Assembly (NCBI GenBank): GCA_050633465.1
Contig: JBOEGO010000002.1
Coordinates: 62,001-126,000 of the forward strand
Reading direction: 5' to 3'
Origin: UBA3069 sp050633465
GTDB lineage: Bacteria; Pseudomonadota; Alphaproteobacteria; Rhodobacterales; Rhodobacteraceae
Length of the DNA stretch: 64,000 nt
The position numbers and the translations under genes are program-made. This document shows positions 15,815 to 24,767 of this stretch, piece by piece (positions within the stretch are counted from its first letter, which is position 1; every line of letters begins with the position of its first letter). The notes below the pieces were generated by a model. That model was not told the DNA's origin. It made no database searches and saw nothing but the letters and a program-made list of their open reading frames with translations.

Positions 15815-17701
15815 TCAGGGCTTCGTCTGGCCGTTTTCCTGCGCTTTCTTTTCGCGCTCTGCGCTGGCCTGACGCTTGTCGCTGGATGGGGCCTCTTCGG
15901 GGTCTTTCGGGGCCATATAGATCAGGCGCACACCTTCGCCACCGCGTGCCTTTTCGCCCGAATTGATCAACCGCATGTCGCCGCCGGGGCGGATCACGAT
16001 CAGTAAAACCGCACCGGGCATTTCCTCGCGCCACTGCTCCAGCCCGAATTCTTCGGACAGTTTGGTGACGCGAAAATTCCAGCCCTCGCGCAGGCGGGTT
16101 TCCAGCTCGCTGTGGGTCTGACCCAGCGCAAACCCCTTGCCGCCCAATGTGGCAGGCAGGGCGTGACGCGACCGGCTCTCCTTCTCGCGTTTGACCTGAT
16201 ACACGTTATCGCGGCCAAATTCGGGTGCAAGGTCGGTGGCGACCAGCGTGTTATAGGCGTCATTGTCAGTGGCCGCCAGAATGGTGCCATAGCTGACCAG
16301 CTCCAGATTGTTTTCCGCCGCTTCCGACAGGATATCCCCGTAATAGGTCGGCAATCCGGCCTCGCGTGCGGCGCGCAGGCGGCCATGGTTGGGATCGGTC
16401 AACAGCACCGGCACCTCGGCCTTTTTCAACGCCCCCGCCAATCCGGCGGTAAACCGCGACCCGCCCACGATCAACAACCCCGGAACCTCGGCTCCGGTCA
16501 GGCCCAGAAACCGTGCAAACGGCGTTAACGTGAACCCGTGCAACACCACCGTAAAGGCCACCAGAACAAAGGCCAGCGGCCCCACCAGCGCGCCGTCCTC
16601 AACGCCAAGCGCGACCAGCCGTTCACCGAACAGCCCCGCCACCGCCACCAGAACCACGCCACGCGGGCCGGTCAGGGCGATCAACATCCGCTCCTTCCAC
16701 GGGATCGAGGTGCCCAGCAACGACATCAACACCGTAAACGGGCGCGCCACCAACACCACGGCGGCCACAAAAATAACCGCCCGCCAGTCCAGCCGCGTCA
16801 ACGCCGAAAAATCCAGACCCGCCGCCAGCAGGATAAACACCCCCGACACCAGCAAAACCGTGGCATGTTCCTTGAACCGGCGCAGCTCTCCATAGGATGG
16901 CAGGTCCAGATTGGCGATGGCGATGCCCATCACCGTGACCGCCAACAGCCCGCTTTCGTGCAGCACGGAATCCGCCACCGCGAACACCACCAACAGCGCC
17001 ACAAACAACACCGGAACCTTCATATATTCCGGCACCTTGCCACGTTTGAACGACCACGCCACACCGAACCCGCCGATGAACCCCAGTATCAGGGCCACGA
17101 CCAAACCGGCCACCAGATCAGACACCGCATGGCCCACCGTGGTGGCGGTGTTCAACACCAGCACCACCTCAAAGGCCAGCACCGCGGCCAAGGCCCCGAT
17201 CGGGTCGTTCACGATGGCCTCCCATTGCAGCAATTGCGCGGGGCGGCGTGACAATCGGGCGTTGCGCAGCAGGGGCGCAATCACCGTTGGTCCCGTCACA
17301 ATCATGATGCCGCCAAACACGGCCGAGGTCTGCCAATCCAGCCCCGCCCCGTAATGCAAGGCCAATGCCGATGTCAGCCAACCCAGCGGCGCACCGATCA
17401 CCACCAGCCGCATCACCCCCTGCGTCGCATCACGCAGCGAATGGATATTCAGGGTCAAACCGCCCTCGAACAGGATGATCGCAACGGCAATGGAAATCAT
17501 CGGCCCCTGCAACACACCAATGTCACGCGCCGGGTCGAAAATCCCCGTCACAGGGCCGGCAATCACACCGGCCAGCAACATCAGAACAATCGCGGGCATG
17601 TTCAACCGCCACGCCAGCTGCTGCGCCCCCACGCCCAATGCGCCAACCAACGCAAAAGCCATCACCGGGTCCAATGCCCCGCCCGTTTCCGCCACTGCCA
17701 T
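15815..17701 (-). CDS. Cation:proton antiporter with C-terminal TrkA-N domain
   Basis: A 628-residue inner-membrane antiporter. About 12 hydrophobic segments fill residues 12-400, including MPAIVLMLLAGVIAGP, ILFEGGLTL and TGPTVIAPLLRNARLSRRP with ND following in EAIVNDPIGAL. ALTGPRGVVLVAVAGLFGER matches the late NhaP/CPA1-type helix. Residues about 405-510 resemble a TrkA-N regulatory domain (LLIVGGSRFTAGLAGALKKA, then LAATDNDAYNTLVATDL). It probably exchanges Na+ or K+ for H+; the ion cannot be read from the sequence. The tail is lysine- and glutamate-rich. Confidence 0.87.
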   Translation of the reverse strand: MAVAETGGALDPVMAFALVGALGVGAQQLAWRLNMPAIVLMLLAGVIAGPVTGIFDPARDIGVLQGPMISIAVAIILFEGGLTLNIHSLRDATQGVMRLVVIGAPLGWLTSALALHYGAGLDWQTSAVFGGIMIVTGPTVIAPLLRNARLSRRPAQLLQWEAIVNDPIGALAAVLAFEVVLVLNTATTVGHAVSDLVAGLVVALILGFIGGFGVAWSFKRGKVPEYMKVPVLFVALLVVFAVADSVLHESGLLAVTVMGIAIANLDLPSYGELRRFKEHATVLLVSGVFILLAAGLDFSALTRLDWRAVIFVAAVVLVARPFTVLMSLLGTSIPWKERMLIALTGPRGVVLVAVAGLFGERLVALGVEDGALVGPLAFVLVAFTVVLHGFTLTPFARFLGLTGAEVPGLLIVGGSRFTAGLAGALKKAEVPVLLTDPNHGRLRAAREAGLPTYYGDILSEAAENNLELVSYGTILAATDNDAYNTLVATDLAPEFGRDNVYQVKREKESRSRHALPATLGGKGFALGQTHSELETRLREGWNFRVTKLSEEFGLEQWREEMPGAVLLIVIRPGGDMRLINSGEKARGGEGVRLIYMAPKDPEEAPSSDKRQASAEREKKAQENGQTKP

Positions 17702-17729
17702 TCTACCTATTAACCCCTGTTAACGCCCG

Positions 17730-18908
17730 TTACACGCCGGGCGGCCTGTCCGCCGGATCACTGCCCAGCAACACATTATGTTGTTGCAGGGCAAACCTGT
17801 CGGTCATTCCCGCGATATAATCAAGCACGATCCGCGCCAATGCGGTTTCGTCCCCGGCCTCGTCTCTGGCTTCCTCCACGTCCTTGCGCCACTGTTTTGG
17901 CAACAGGTCCGTGCGCTCCATGAACAGGGGAAATAGATCACGGATCACATCCGTCACGTATTTTCGCATCTCGACCACCGCAGGGGCGCGATACATGCGA
18001 TGAAACAGGAATTCGCGGATCACCTTCAGATCGGTCCATAATTCAGGGGAAAACTGCACCATCATCCGCCCCGCATGGCGGATATCGCCCACGTTCTGCG
18101 GGTTCAGCGCGGCCAGATTGGCGCGGGTCACACCAATCACATCCTCAACCAGAATCCCGAAAAACCGCCGCAATGCCTCGTGGCGGCGGCGGTAATAATT
18201 CAACCCCGGATACAAGCCGTCCACCTCGGCAAAACAGCCCTTTAGTATTGGCAGTTCGGCCAGTTCATCGGTGCTGAACAGCTCGGCGCGCAGCCCGTCA
18301 TGCAGGTCGTGATTGTTATAGGCGATGTCATCGGCCAGCGCGGCCACCTGCGCCTCGGCGCTGGCATGGGTGTGCAGTTCCAGATCGTGACGCGCGTTAT
18401 ATTGCGACAGCGCATAGGGCAATTCCCCCACCACCGGACCATTGTGTTTTGCAATCCCTTCCAGCGTTTCCCAGGTCAGGTTCAGCCCGTCCCACTCCGC
18501 GTAATGCCGCTCTAGCGAGGTAACGATGCGGATCGCCTGCGCATTGTGATCGAACCCGCCATAGGGCGCCATCAGACCGGCCAGCGCATCCTCTCCGGTG
18601 TGACCGAACGGCGGATGCCCCAGATCATGCGCCAGCGCCACGGCCTCGGTCAGTTCGGCGTTCAACCCCAATGTGCCCGAAATGGTGCGCGCCACCTGCG
18701 CCACCTCAATCGAATGGGTCAGGCGGGTGCGAAAATAATCGCCTTCATGTTCGATAAACACCTGTGTCTTATGCTTTAACCGGCGAAAGGCGCTGGCATG
18801 GATAATCCTGTCGCGATCCCGTTGAAAAGGCGAACGAAATTCGCTTTCCTCCTCGGGGTATAACCGGCCACGGCTGGCCCTTGGGTCGGATGCATAAGGC
18901 GCGCTCAT
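17730..18908 (-). CDS. dgt: dGTPase-like HD-domain triphosphohydrolase
   Basis: A 392-residue dGTPase family protein that hydrolyses deoxynucleoside triphosphates to nucleoside and tripolyphosphate. The N-terminal block RSPFQRDRDRIIHASAFRRL is diagnostic. The HD metal site is visible: His65 (RLTHSIEV), His-Asp 94-95 and His98 in AHDLGHPPFGHTGE, and a later Asp in ALADDIAYNNHDL. The start at 18908 has an AAGGGA site; it is divergent from the Fe-S carrier gene across 80 bases. It is separated from the ArgS-like gene by two inserted genes. Confidence 0.92.
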   Translation of the reverse strand: MSAPYASDPRASRGRLYPEEESEFRSPFQRDRDRIIHASAFRRLKHKTQVFIEHEGDYFRTRLTHSIEVAQVARTISGTLGLNAELTEAVALAHDLGHPPFGHTGEDALAGLMAPYGGFDHNAQAIRIVTSLERHYAEWDGLNLTWETLEGIAKHNGPVVGELPYALSQYNARHDLELHTHASAEAQVAALADDIAYNNHDLHDGLRAELFSTDELAELPILKGCFAEVDGLYPGLNYYRRRHEALRRFFGILVEDVIGVTRANLAALNPQNVGDIRHAGRMMVQFSPELWTDLKVIREFLFHRMYRAPAVVEMRKYVTDVIRDLFPLFMERTDLLPKQWRKDVEEARDEAGDETALARIVLDYIAGMTDRFALQQHNVLLGSDPADRPPGV

Positions 18909-18988
18909 CTGGCATGGTCCCTTGTCGGCGAAATATGTGCCACCTATATTGTATTCCATTGCCACTGAAAACCGTCTGGACCCCTGCG

Positions 18989-19312
18989 ATGCAATTGCCC
19001 CCCAAAGTCACCGATCGCGCCTTTGACCGGCTTGCCGAAATTGATGCCCATGCACAGGGTCAGGCCCTGCGCGTCGCGGTCGAGGGCGGCGGCTGTTCCG
19101 GCTTTCAATATGAAATCAAACTCGACAGCCCCGCCGATGATGATCTGGTGCTCGAAGGGCACGGCCAGCGCGTTGTCGTCGATGCCACATCGCTGCCCTT
19201 CCTGTCCGGCGCGGTGATTGATTTCGCCGATGAACTGATCGGCGCAAGGTTCGTGATCGACAACCCGAATGCCACATCATCCTGCGGCTGCGGAACATCA
19301 TTTTCCATTTAA
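18989..19312 (+). CDS. A-type iron-sulfur carrier protein (ErpA/IscA family)
   Basis: A 107-residue A-type carrier that passes Fe-S clusters to target enzymes. The three ligand cysteines are Cys36 (GGGCSGFQY), Cys99 and Cys101 (SSCGCG). The Tyr/Phe pattern after the first Cys and the FVIDNPNA segment are typical. ErpA and IscA cannot be told apart safely here. The start at 18989 is the only ATG that keeps the family length. It ends 23 bases from the convergent 355-aa gene. Confidence 0.93.
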   Translation: MQLPPKVTDRAFDRLAEIDAHAQGQALRVAVEGGGCSGFQYEIKLDSPADDDLVLEGHGQRVVVDATSLPFLSGAVIDFADELIGARFVIDNPNATSSCGCGTSFSI

Positions 19313-19335
19313 TACCAACTCGTTACGACGCCCAG

Positions 19336-20403
19336 TTAATGCGACAACCCGCAGCGCGCAAAATTGGCAAAGAAGCCCTCGAAATCTGCCGACCCCGCCT
19401 CGGCCGCGACCAATAGCTGATGCGCCTCGTCGCTCATGCCCGTGATCACGCGGGGCCGCATTTGCGCCCAGTCAGCGCTGCGCGTATCGGCCATGCGATA
19501 CAGGGATTCCGACATGTCCCGCAGTGGCCCGGCCCCGCGCCCCGCGTTGATAAACCCCATCCGCCCGGCTTTGGTGCGCGCGGTAAATGCCGCCCGCCCC
19601 CGCGCCGCCAGCGCCCAATTGCCCACCAGATATTCGTGATAATTGTCCTGCGCCGGAGCCTGATCGCCATAAGCCACGTCAAAATAACGCATTTCTCGGC
19701 TCAACCAGCCCTCCCATTCGCGCGGCGGGGTCAAGCCGGCAAACCGCATCGCCACACAGATTTCCGCCAACAGATCGGCGTTTTGCTCCAGAAAGGCCAG
19801 CGTCCCGGCATAATCCAGCGACCGCGCCGTGCCTTCGGCCATCTGCGGGTCGCGACGGCCATATTCCGACAGGTAGAACACTGTATGGGTCAGCTCGTAT
19901 GCCGCTTTTTTGTTAGGCAATGCAAATGTCGCCGCACGGGCGCAAAATCCGCGCATCCGGTCGTGCAAACCGGTGTCCCGTGGCAGCGGGTCCACCCCGC
20001 GCCGCGCCATCAACCGCCGCGCTTCGCCCCGTTGCAGGTCTGACAATTCGGCATCGGCCACCCCCTGCGATACAGCCCAATCCACCAGTCGCTGCCCCTT
20101 GTTTCCCGGCATGCCCAATGCCTCCAGATCCAGACAGACCGACAGCAAAAACCGGTAATATTGCGGAAAAAAACTGATGCGTTTTTCGATGGTTGCGTAA
20201 AACTCCTCATGTATTTCCAGCGCCTGCCCGGGCAGGGAAACGCCGCTGCATTCCAGTATGTTCAACAGTTCGGCGTTTTCCTTTAACCAGAACACATCGT
20301 CGCGCATACGGCGATGGCAGGCAAAGCTGTCAATCAGGTGCGACAGGCGCGTGGCGTCGGATTGACGATAAGACGGGGCGTTCAGCTGGATCACGTTTGT
20401 CAT
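19336..20403 (-). CDS. Unknown 355-aa helical protein, partner of the FTSGL-repeat gene
   Basis: I do not recognise a described function. The protein is predicted mostly helical by eye, soluble, with no signal peptide or membrane segment. Blocks that look conserved are SFACHRRMRDDVFWLKENAE, FFPQYYRFLLSVCLDLEALG, KKAAYELTHTVFYLSEYGRR (near residue 190, possibly a metal or active site with His and Tyr) and WEGWLSREMRYFDVA. The C-terminus is CGLSH. It begins 52 bases after the stop of the repeat-protein gene on the same strand, so the two are probably one operon. A maturation, binding or export role for the repeat protein is only inferred from this pairing. Confidence 0.8.
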   Translation of the reverse strand: MTNVIQLNAPSYRQSDATRLSHLIDSFACHRRMRDDVFWLKENAELLNILECSGVSLPGQALEIHEEFYATIEKRISFFPQYYRFLLSVCLDLEALGMPGNKGQRLVDWAVSQGVADAELSDLQRGEARRLMARRGVDPLPRDTGLHDRMRGFCARAATFALPNKKAAYELTHTVFYLSEYGRRDPQMAEGTARSLDYAGTLAFLEQNADLLAEICVAMRFAGLTPPREWEGWLSREMRYFDVAYGDQAPAQDNYHEYLVGNWALAARGRAAFTARTKAGRMGFINAGRGAGPLRDMSESLYRMADTRSADWAQMRPRVITGMSDEAHQLLVAAEAGSADFEGFFANFARCGLSH

Positions 20404-20454
20404 CGGGTTTTCCTTTGCATTGGCGTGGGGCCGCAGCCCCGTCTTGTCAGTTTG

Positions 20455-20799
20455 TTACAGGCCAGAGGTAAACAACGCGCAGCCCTCTCCCGCCGTCACA
20501 TCGCGCCCTGATGCGGCCAGTCCCGATGTGAACATTTCCACCGCATCGCCGGCCCCCATGTCAGTGCCCCGCGCCGACAGGCCGGATGTGAACAGGCCCG
20601 TGGCCTCGCCCATGGCGGCATCAGACCCCGCCAACAGGCCCGATGTGAACATTTCAACCGCGTCCCCCATCAGGGCGTTTGCCGCGCCGACAGGCGACAG
20701 GCCGGATGTGAACAGCCCGGTTTCGCCCCCGTCAAACAGGCTGGCGCCCGTGATTTCGGCAAAGTTTTCCACAGCGGTGATTTTACGAATGGCAGTCAT
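20455..20799 (-). CDS. Small protein with five FTSGL repeats
   Basis: A 114-residue protein. After a charged leader (MTAIRKITAVENFAEITGAS) it contains five copies of FTSGL, at 30-34, 51-55, 70-74, 90-94 and 110-114, and the last copy ends the protein. The spacing is 19-21 residues. The spacers are Gly/Ala-rich and alternate between two types: GL before copies 1 and 3, and GDAVEM before copies 2 and 4. There is one cysteine (107). The ATG has an AGGAG site eight bases upstream. It is first in a two-gene unit. The leader plus repeated core pattern recalls multi-core ribosomal peptide precursors, but repeat adhesins or structural proteins also fit. Function unknown. Confidence 0.82.
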   Translation of the reverse strand: MTAIRKITAVENFAEITGASLFDGGETGLFTSGLSPVGAANALMGDAVEMFTSGLLAGSDAAMGEATGLFTSGLSARGTDMGAGDAVEMFTSGLAASGRDVTAGEGCALFTSGL

Positions 20800-21014
20800 T
20801 TTTGCGCTCCTAGCAGCAGGGTTTCGATACCCAAATTGCTTGCACGCAAAAGGAGATCAGCCAAGCACTAATACCGCTTAACGTGTGTTTGCGCTAACCT
20901 ATCCACATTAATTTTGCCGTATAAGTGATTGAAACGAAACAGTCAGAAGTATTTCAATTTTGTTGAAACTTTTTCCCACCCACAGGCAACTCGCCTATAG
21001 GGAGAGTTAACGCT

Positions 21015-21062
21015 TTAACCACCCTGTTAAGAAACCGCCCGCCCCGTTAACCACCCCGTTAA
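21015..21062 (+). repeat. Duplicated 16-base TTAACC...GTTAA element
   Basis: TTAACCACCCTGTTAA (21015-21030) recurs as TTAACCACCCCGTTAA (21047-21062), 32 bases apart, about three helical turns. A further GTTAAC is at 21006-21011. The pattern resembles paired TTAA half-sites bound by CtrA in alphaproteobacteria (TTAA-N7-TTAA), but here the gap is 8, so the match is not exact. Confidence 0.5.
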
Positions 21063-21068
21063 CGCCTC

Positions 21069-21099
21069 CCTGTGGATAAACCGCGCAGTTATCCACAGG
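21069..21099. promoter_or_regulatory. Two perfect DnaA boxes in inverted orientation
   Basis: TGTGGATAA (21071-21079) and TTATCCACA (21089-21097) are exact matches to the DnaA box consensus and face each other. The inverted repeat extends to 11-base arms (21069-21079 and 21089-21099) around a 9-base loop. It lies 108 bases upstream of xth. Confidence 0.6.
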
Positions 21100-21206
21100 C
21101 CAACCCCGAATCGAATCGACCAAACCCGCGCGATTCCCCGTTGCGCTTGCCACCACGCCCCCCATCAGCGATAGAGAAACGGCCAAACCGACAAGCGGAG
21201 AACCAG

Positions 21207-22031
21207 ATGCAGATCGCCACGTTCAACATCAATGGCGTCAAGGCACGCCTGCCCGTCCTGCTGGATTGGCTGCGCGACAGCGCCCCCGATGTCGCCATCC
21301 TGCAAGAGATCAAATCCGAAGATGCCGCTTTCCCGCGCGAACAGATCGAGGATCTGGGCTATAATCTGGAAACCCACGGGCAAAAGGGCTTCAACGGGGT
21401 GGCGATCCTGTCGAAACTCCCGCTCGAGGATGTGACCCGCGGCCTGCCCGACCCTGAAAACGCCGGTCCCCTGGGCGAAGACGACATTCAGGCCCGCTAT
21501 ATCGAGGCCACAGTGGTGGGCAAAACCGCCCTGCGCCTCTGCGGGCTGTATCTGCCCAATGGCAACCCCGTGGAAATGGATGGCGACAACCCCGTCAAGG
21601 GCGGAAAATATGATTACAAATTGCAATGGATGGCGCGTTTGCACCGCCGCGCCGAACAGTTGCTGGCGCAGGAACAGCCGTTCCTGATGGCGGGCGATTA
21701 CAACATCATCCCCCAGGCCGAAGATGCAAAACGCCCCGAGGCATGGCGCGACGACGCGCTGTTTCGCCCGCAATCACGCGCCGCATTCCGCCGTTTGCAA
21801 AACCTGGGCCTGACCGAAGCCTTCCGCGCCCGCAACTTTGGCCCCGGCCATTATTCGTTCTGGGATTATCAGGCAGGCGCCTGGAACCGCGATGACGGCA
21901 TCCGCATCGACCATTTCCTGCTGTCACCGCAATGCGCCGACCTGCTGCGTGATTGCCGCATCGAAAAAGACCTGCGCGCCCGCGAAAAACCATCGGATCA
22001 CGTGCCGGTCTGGGTCGAACTCGACCTCTGA
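21207..22031 (+). CDS. xth: Exodeoxyribonuclease III (AP endonuclease)
   Basis: A 274-residue ExoIII family enzyme for base excision repair: it cuts at abasic sites and trims 3' ends. The catalytic residues are visible: Asn7 (IATFNINGVKARL), Glu34 (ILQEIKSED), the GLYLPNGNP segment, MAGDYNIIP, and the C-terminal EKPSDHVPVW with the Asp-His pair. The start at 21207 has CGGAGAA upstream; the longer frame would run into the DnaA-box region. Confidence 0.94.
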   Translation: MQIATFNINGVKARLPVLLDWLRDSAPDVAILQEIKSEDAAFPREQIEDLGYNLETHGQKGFNGVAILSKLPLEDVTRGLPDPENAGPLGEDDIQARYIEATVVGKTALRLCGLYLPNGNPVEMDGDNPVKGGKYDYKLQWMARLHRRAEQLLAQEQPFLMAGDYNIIPQAEDAKRPEAWRDDALFRPQSRAAFRRLQNLGLTEAFRARNFGPGHYSFWDYQAGAWNRDDGIRIDHFLLSPQCADLLRDCRIEKDLRAREKPSDHVPVWVELDL

Positions 22032-22036
22032 ACCGA

Positions 22037-23203
22037 CTAACCCGCCGTCACGTCATATTCATACAGCCAGTCAAACTGGTGCATCATCCGGTCCGGCGCG
22101 ACCCGCCCGCCAAGGCGCAGCGCCGCATGGGCCGCCATGCGCAACGGCCCCGGTTTCAGGTGGTATTTCCACGCGTTGCGGCTGGCCGCATTGATCACCC
22201 GCATGGCACGCGGGATGCGTTTGCGCCCATAGGCGGCCAGCGCGGCGGCAGTGCTGTCATGCCCGCTCAGACAATCGGCCAGCACCCATGCGTCCTCTAG
22301 CGCCATACAGGCCCCCTGCGCCAGAAACGGCAGCGTCGGATGCGCCGCATCGCCCAGTAACGCGGTGTTATCGCGCCCCCATATCTCCGCCACCGGATGG
22401 CGAAACAGCCCCCATAAATGCACCTGATCCACCAAGGCCAGCATCGCAGGCACATCGCCACCAAACCCGGCAAAGGCAGCGCGCAGATGCGCCGGATCAT
22501 CGCGAATATTCCATCCCTCTTCGGCCCAGTCCTTGCGCTCTTCTACCGCGACAAGGTTAATAAATTCGCCCCCCCGCAGGGGATAGCTGACCAGATGCCG
22601 CCCCGGCCCCATATGCACGCGCGCCTCGGGTCCCGCGCCGACCGTATTGGGCACAATCGCCCGCCATGCCACCTGCCGCGTGAAAAACGGGCGGTCCCCG
22701 CCGTTCAACGCCTGCCGCAGTTTCGAATGTAACCCGTCCGCGCCGACCACCAGATCGCATTGCAGATGCGCGCCATTGGCCAGATGCACCTCGGGGCGCG
22801 GCCCCGGCGTGACCTCGGCCACCTGTTGCAGCAGGCGGATTTTCACCCCCGCATCGCGGGCACCCGTCGCCAGAATGTCAATTAAATCAGCACGGTGCAG
22901 GAAATAATACCGGCTATCGCCCAGCCGCGTCAGATCCAGCCGCACCACTTCGGCCCCGCCCGTGTCGCGCAGCGATACCGCCTGACCGCGCACAGCCGCG
23001 CCCGCCACCGCATCGCCCAGCCCCAGCGCCGCCAACACCCGCAACCCGTTGGGCGCAATCTGCAATCCCGCGCCAACCTCGGTGATGGCTTCGGCCTGTT
23101 CCAGCACGGTCACATCGGCCCCGCGCAACGCCAATGCCTGCGCCACGGCCAAACCGCCGATCCCCGCACCGATCACCACAATCTTTTGCCCTAGAATGCT
23201 CAT
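22037..23203 (-). CDS. FAD-dependent monooxygenase (salicylate hydroxylase-like)
   Basis: A 388-residue flavoprotein of the aromatic hydroxylase (UbiH/salicylate hydroxylase) type. It has the FAD-binding motif GAGIGG (12-17) with LEQAEAITEVGAGLQ, the DG motif in VVGADGLHSKLR, and the GD motif in LLGDAAHPTLPFLAQGACMA. Such enzymes hydroxylate an aromatic ring using NAD(P)H and oxygen. The true substrate cannot be told, as no aromatic-degradation genes are next to it. It is convergent with xth. Confidence 0.88.
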   Translation of the reverse strand: MSILGQKIVVIGAGIGGLAVAQALALRGADVTVLEQAEAITEVGAGLQIAPNGLRVLAALGLGDAVAGAAVRGQAVSLRDTGGAEVVRLDLTRLGDSRYYFLHRADLIDILATGARDAGVKIRLLQQVAEVTPGPRPEVHLANGAHLQCDLVVGADGLHSKLRQALNGGDRPFFTRQVAWRAIVPNTVGAGPEARVHMGPGRHLVSYPLRGGEFINLVAVEERKDWAEEGWNIRDDPAHLRAAFAGFGGDVPAMLALVDQVHLWGLFRHPVAEIWGRDNTALLGDAAHPTLPFLAQGACMALEDAWVLADCLSGHDSTAAALAAYGRKRIPRAMRVINAASRNAWKYHLKPGPLRMAAHAALRLGGRVAPDRMMHQFDWLYEYDVTAG

Positions 23204-23290
23204 CCCAGCCGCACCTTACTCCAACCGACATGCAAAGGGACGCCGAAGCAACAACCCCGGCGTCCCCCAATTCTTGCGCATACCAACAAA

Positions 23291-23713
23291 TCAGTCGTCG
23301 CGATGCACTTTTTCGCGGCGCTCGTGGCGCTCCTGCGCTTCCAGCGTCATGGTGGCAATCGGGCGCGCATCCAGCCGCTTCAGGCTGATCTGCTCTCCGG
23401 TCACTTCGCAGTAACCGAAATCACCCTCGTCGATCCGGCGCAGGGCCGCGTCGATCTTGCTGACCAGCTTGCGTTGACGGTCGCGGGTGCGCAATTCCAA
23501 TGCGCGGTCCGTTTCCTCGCTGGCGCGGTCGGTGACATCGGGAATGTTGCGCGTGCCGTCCTGCAACCCCTCGATGGTGTCGCGTGTGTCTTCCATCAGA
23601 TCGGCTTTCCATGCATGTAATTTCTGCCGGAAATATTCAAGCTGACGGTCGTTCATGAACGGTTCGTCCTCGGTGGGACGGTAGTCTTCGGTCAAAACAG
23701 AATCCGCTTTCAT
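23291..23713 (-). CDS. dksA: RNA polymerase-binding transcription factor DksA
   Basis: A 140-residue DksA, which binds the RNA polymerase secondary channel and works with ppGpp in the stringent response. The coiled-coil hairpin is RQLEYFRQKLHAWKADLMED to the DRASEETDRALELRTRDR tip, which keeps the Asp-Arg-Ala-Ser-Glu tip motif. The zinc-finger region FGYCEVTGEQISLKRLDARP has only one of four cysteines, as in other alphaproteobacterial DksA forms, so it likely folds without zinc. A GAGGGAG site precedes the start. Confidence 0.93.
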   Translation of the reverse strand: MKADSVLTEDYRPTEDEPFMNDRQLEYFRQKLHAWKADLMEDTRDTIEGLQDGTRNIPDVTDRASEETDRALELRTRDRQRKLVSKIDAALRRIDEGDFGYCEVTGEQISLKRLDARPIATMTLEAQERHERREKVHRDD

Positions 23714-23908
23714 ACTTGCTCCCTCACTTTGGCCGTTTACCTATTTATCAAATGAATCAGGCATCCGGCACTCCCTCGGGCGCCCTGTTACTCCCTTGGT
23801 CGCAGTTTGTCACTACACGAAAGATTAGGAATTGCTACGGGATTGCACCCCGCCATGGTTAAGCATTAGGGTGCGAACCAATTGAACAGCAACAAGCCGG
23901 ATATACGC

Positions 23909-24748
23909 ATGAAATTCGAAGGAACCGCCTCTTACGTGGCCACCGATGATCTGATGGTCGCGGTCAATGCCGCCGTCACATTGGAACGCCCCCTGTTGGT
24001 CAAGGGCGAACCGGGCACCGGCAAAACCGAACTGGCCCGCCAGGTCGCCGAGGGCCTGGGCGTGCCGATGATCGAATGGAACATCAAATCCACCACCAAG
24101 GCACAGCAGGGCCTGTATGAATACGATGCCGTGTCCCGCCTGCGCGACAGCCAGCTGGGCGAGGAACGCGTGCATGATGTGAAAAACTACATCAAAAAGG
24201 GCAAACTCTGGCAGGCCTTCGAGGCCGAGCAAAAAATGGTTCTACTGATCGACGAGGTAGACAAGGCCGATATCGAATTCCCCAACGATCTGTTGCAGGA
24301 ACTCGATAAGATGGAATTCCACGTTTACGAAACCGGTGAAACGATCAAGGCCCGCGTGCGCCCGATCGTGATCATCACCTCGAACAACGAAAAGGAACTG
24401 CCTGACGCATTCTTGCGCCGCTGCTTCTTTCACTACATCCGCTTTCCCGATCCCGACACCATGCGCGCCATCGTCGAAGTGCACCACCCCGGCATCAAGG
24501 AACAGCTTTTGACCACGGCCCTGACCCAGTTCTATGAACTGCGCGAAACATCGGGGCTCAAGAAGAAACCATCCACATCCGAGGTGCTGGACTGGCTGAA
24601 ACTGCTCCTGGCCGAGGACCTGACCCCCGAAGACCTGAAACGCGACGGTGCCAACGCCCTGCCCAAACTGCACGGCGCATTGTTGAAAAACGAACAAGAC
24701 GTGCATCTGTTCGAACGGCTGGCCTTCATGGCGCGCTCGCAACGGTGA
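23909..24748 (+). CDS. MoxR-family AAA+ ATPase
   Basis: A 279-residue MoxR-type ATPase. Walker A is GEPGTGKT (33-40), Walker B is VLLIDEVDKAD (about 115-125), sensor 1 is ITSNNEKELPDAFLRRCFF. MoxR proteins act as chaperones that, with a VWA-domain partner, activate metal enzymes or protein complexes. The likely partner is the CoxE-type VWA protein at 27008. The ATG at 23909 gives the usual length; an in-frame TTG at 23882 would add nine residues. Confidence 0.9.
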   Translation: MKFEGTASYVATDDLMVAVNAAVTLERPLLVKGEPGTGKTELARQVAEGLGVPMIEWNIKSTTKAQQGLYEYDAVSRLRDSQLGEERVHDVKNYIKKGKLWQAFEAEQKMVLLIDEVDKADIEFPNDLLQELDKMEFHVYETGETIKARVRPIVIITSNNEKELPDAFLRRCFFHYIRFPDPDTMRAIVEVHHPGIKEQLLTTALTQFYELRETSGLKKKPSTSEVLDWLKLLLAEDLTPEDLKRDGANALPKLHGALLKNEQDVHLFERLAFMARSQR

Positions 24749-24767
24749 TGTAAGGGTTCGATAAAAC

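Larger units (their letters stand above)
20800..21206. promoter_or_regulatory. 407-base divergent control region (FTSGL gene / xth)
   Basis: No gene is seen. Bases 20870-20975 are AT-rich compared with the surroundings. The region holds one near-match DnaA box (CTATCCACA, 20899-20907), two TTAA-rich repeats, two perfect DnaA boxes, and the presumed promoters of both flanking genes. I could not fix a convincing -35/-10 pair for either. Confidence 0.6.

Noticed and set aside
20800..21206. Confident oriC call
   Set aside because: DnaA boxes are few and the usual origin neighbours are absent. Hand counts of G and C on sample lines gave no clear skew switch, so only a candidate is reported.
23291..23713. 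DksA with broken zinc finger as a defect
   Set aside because: Loss of three cysteines is normal for alphaproteobacterial DksA as I know the family.
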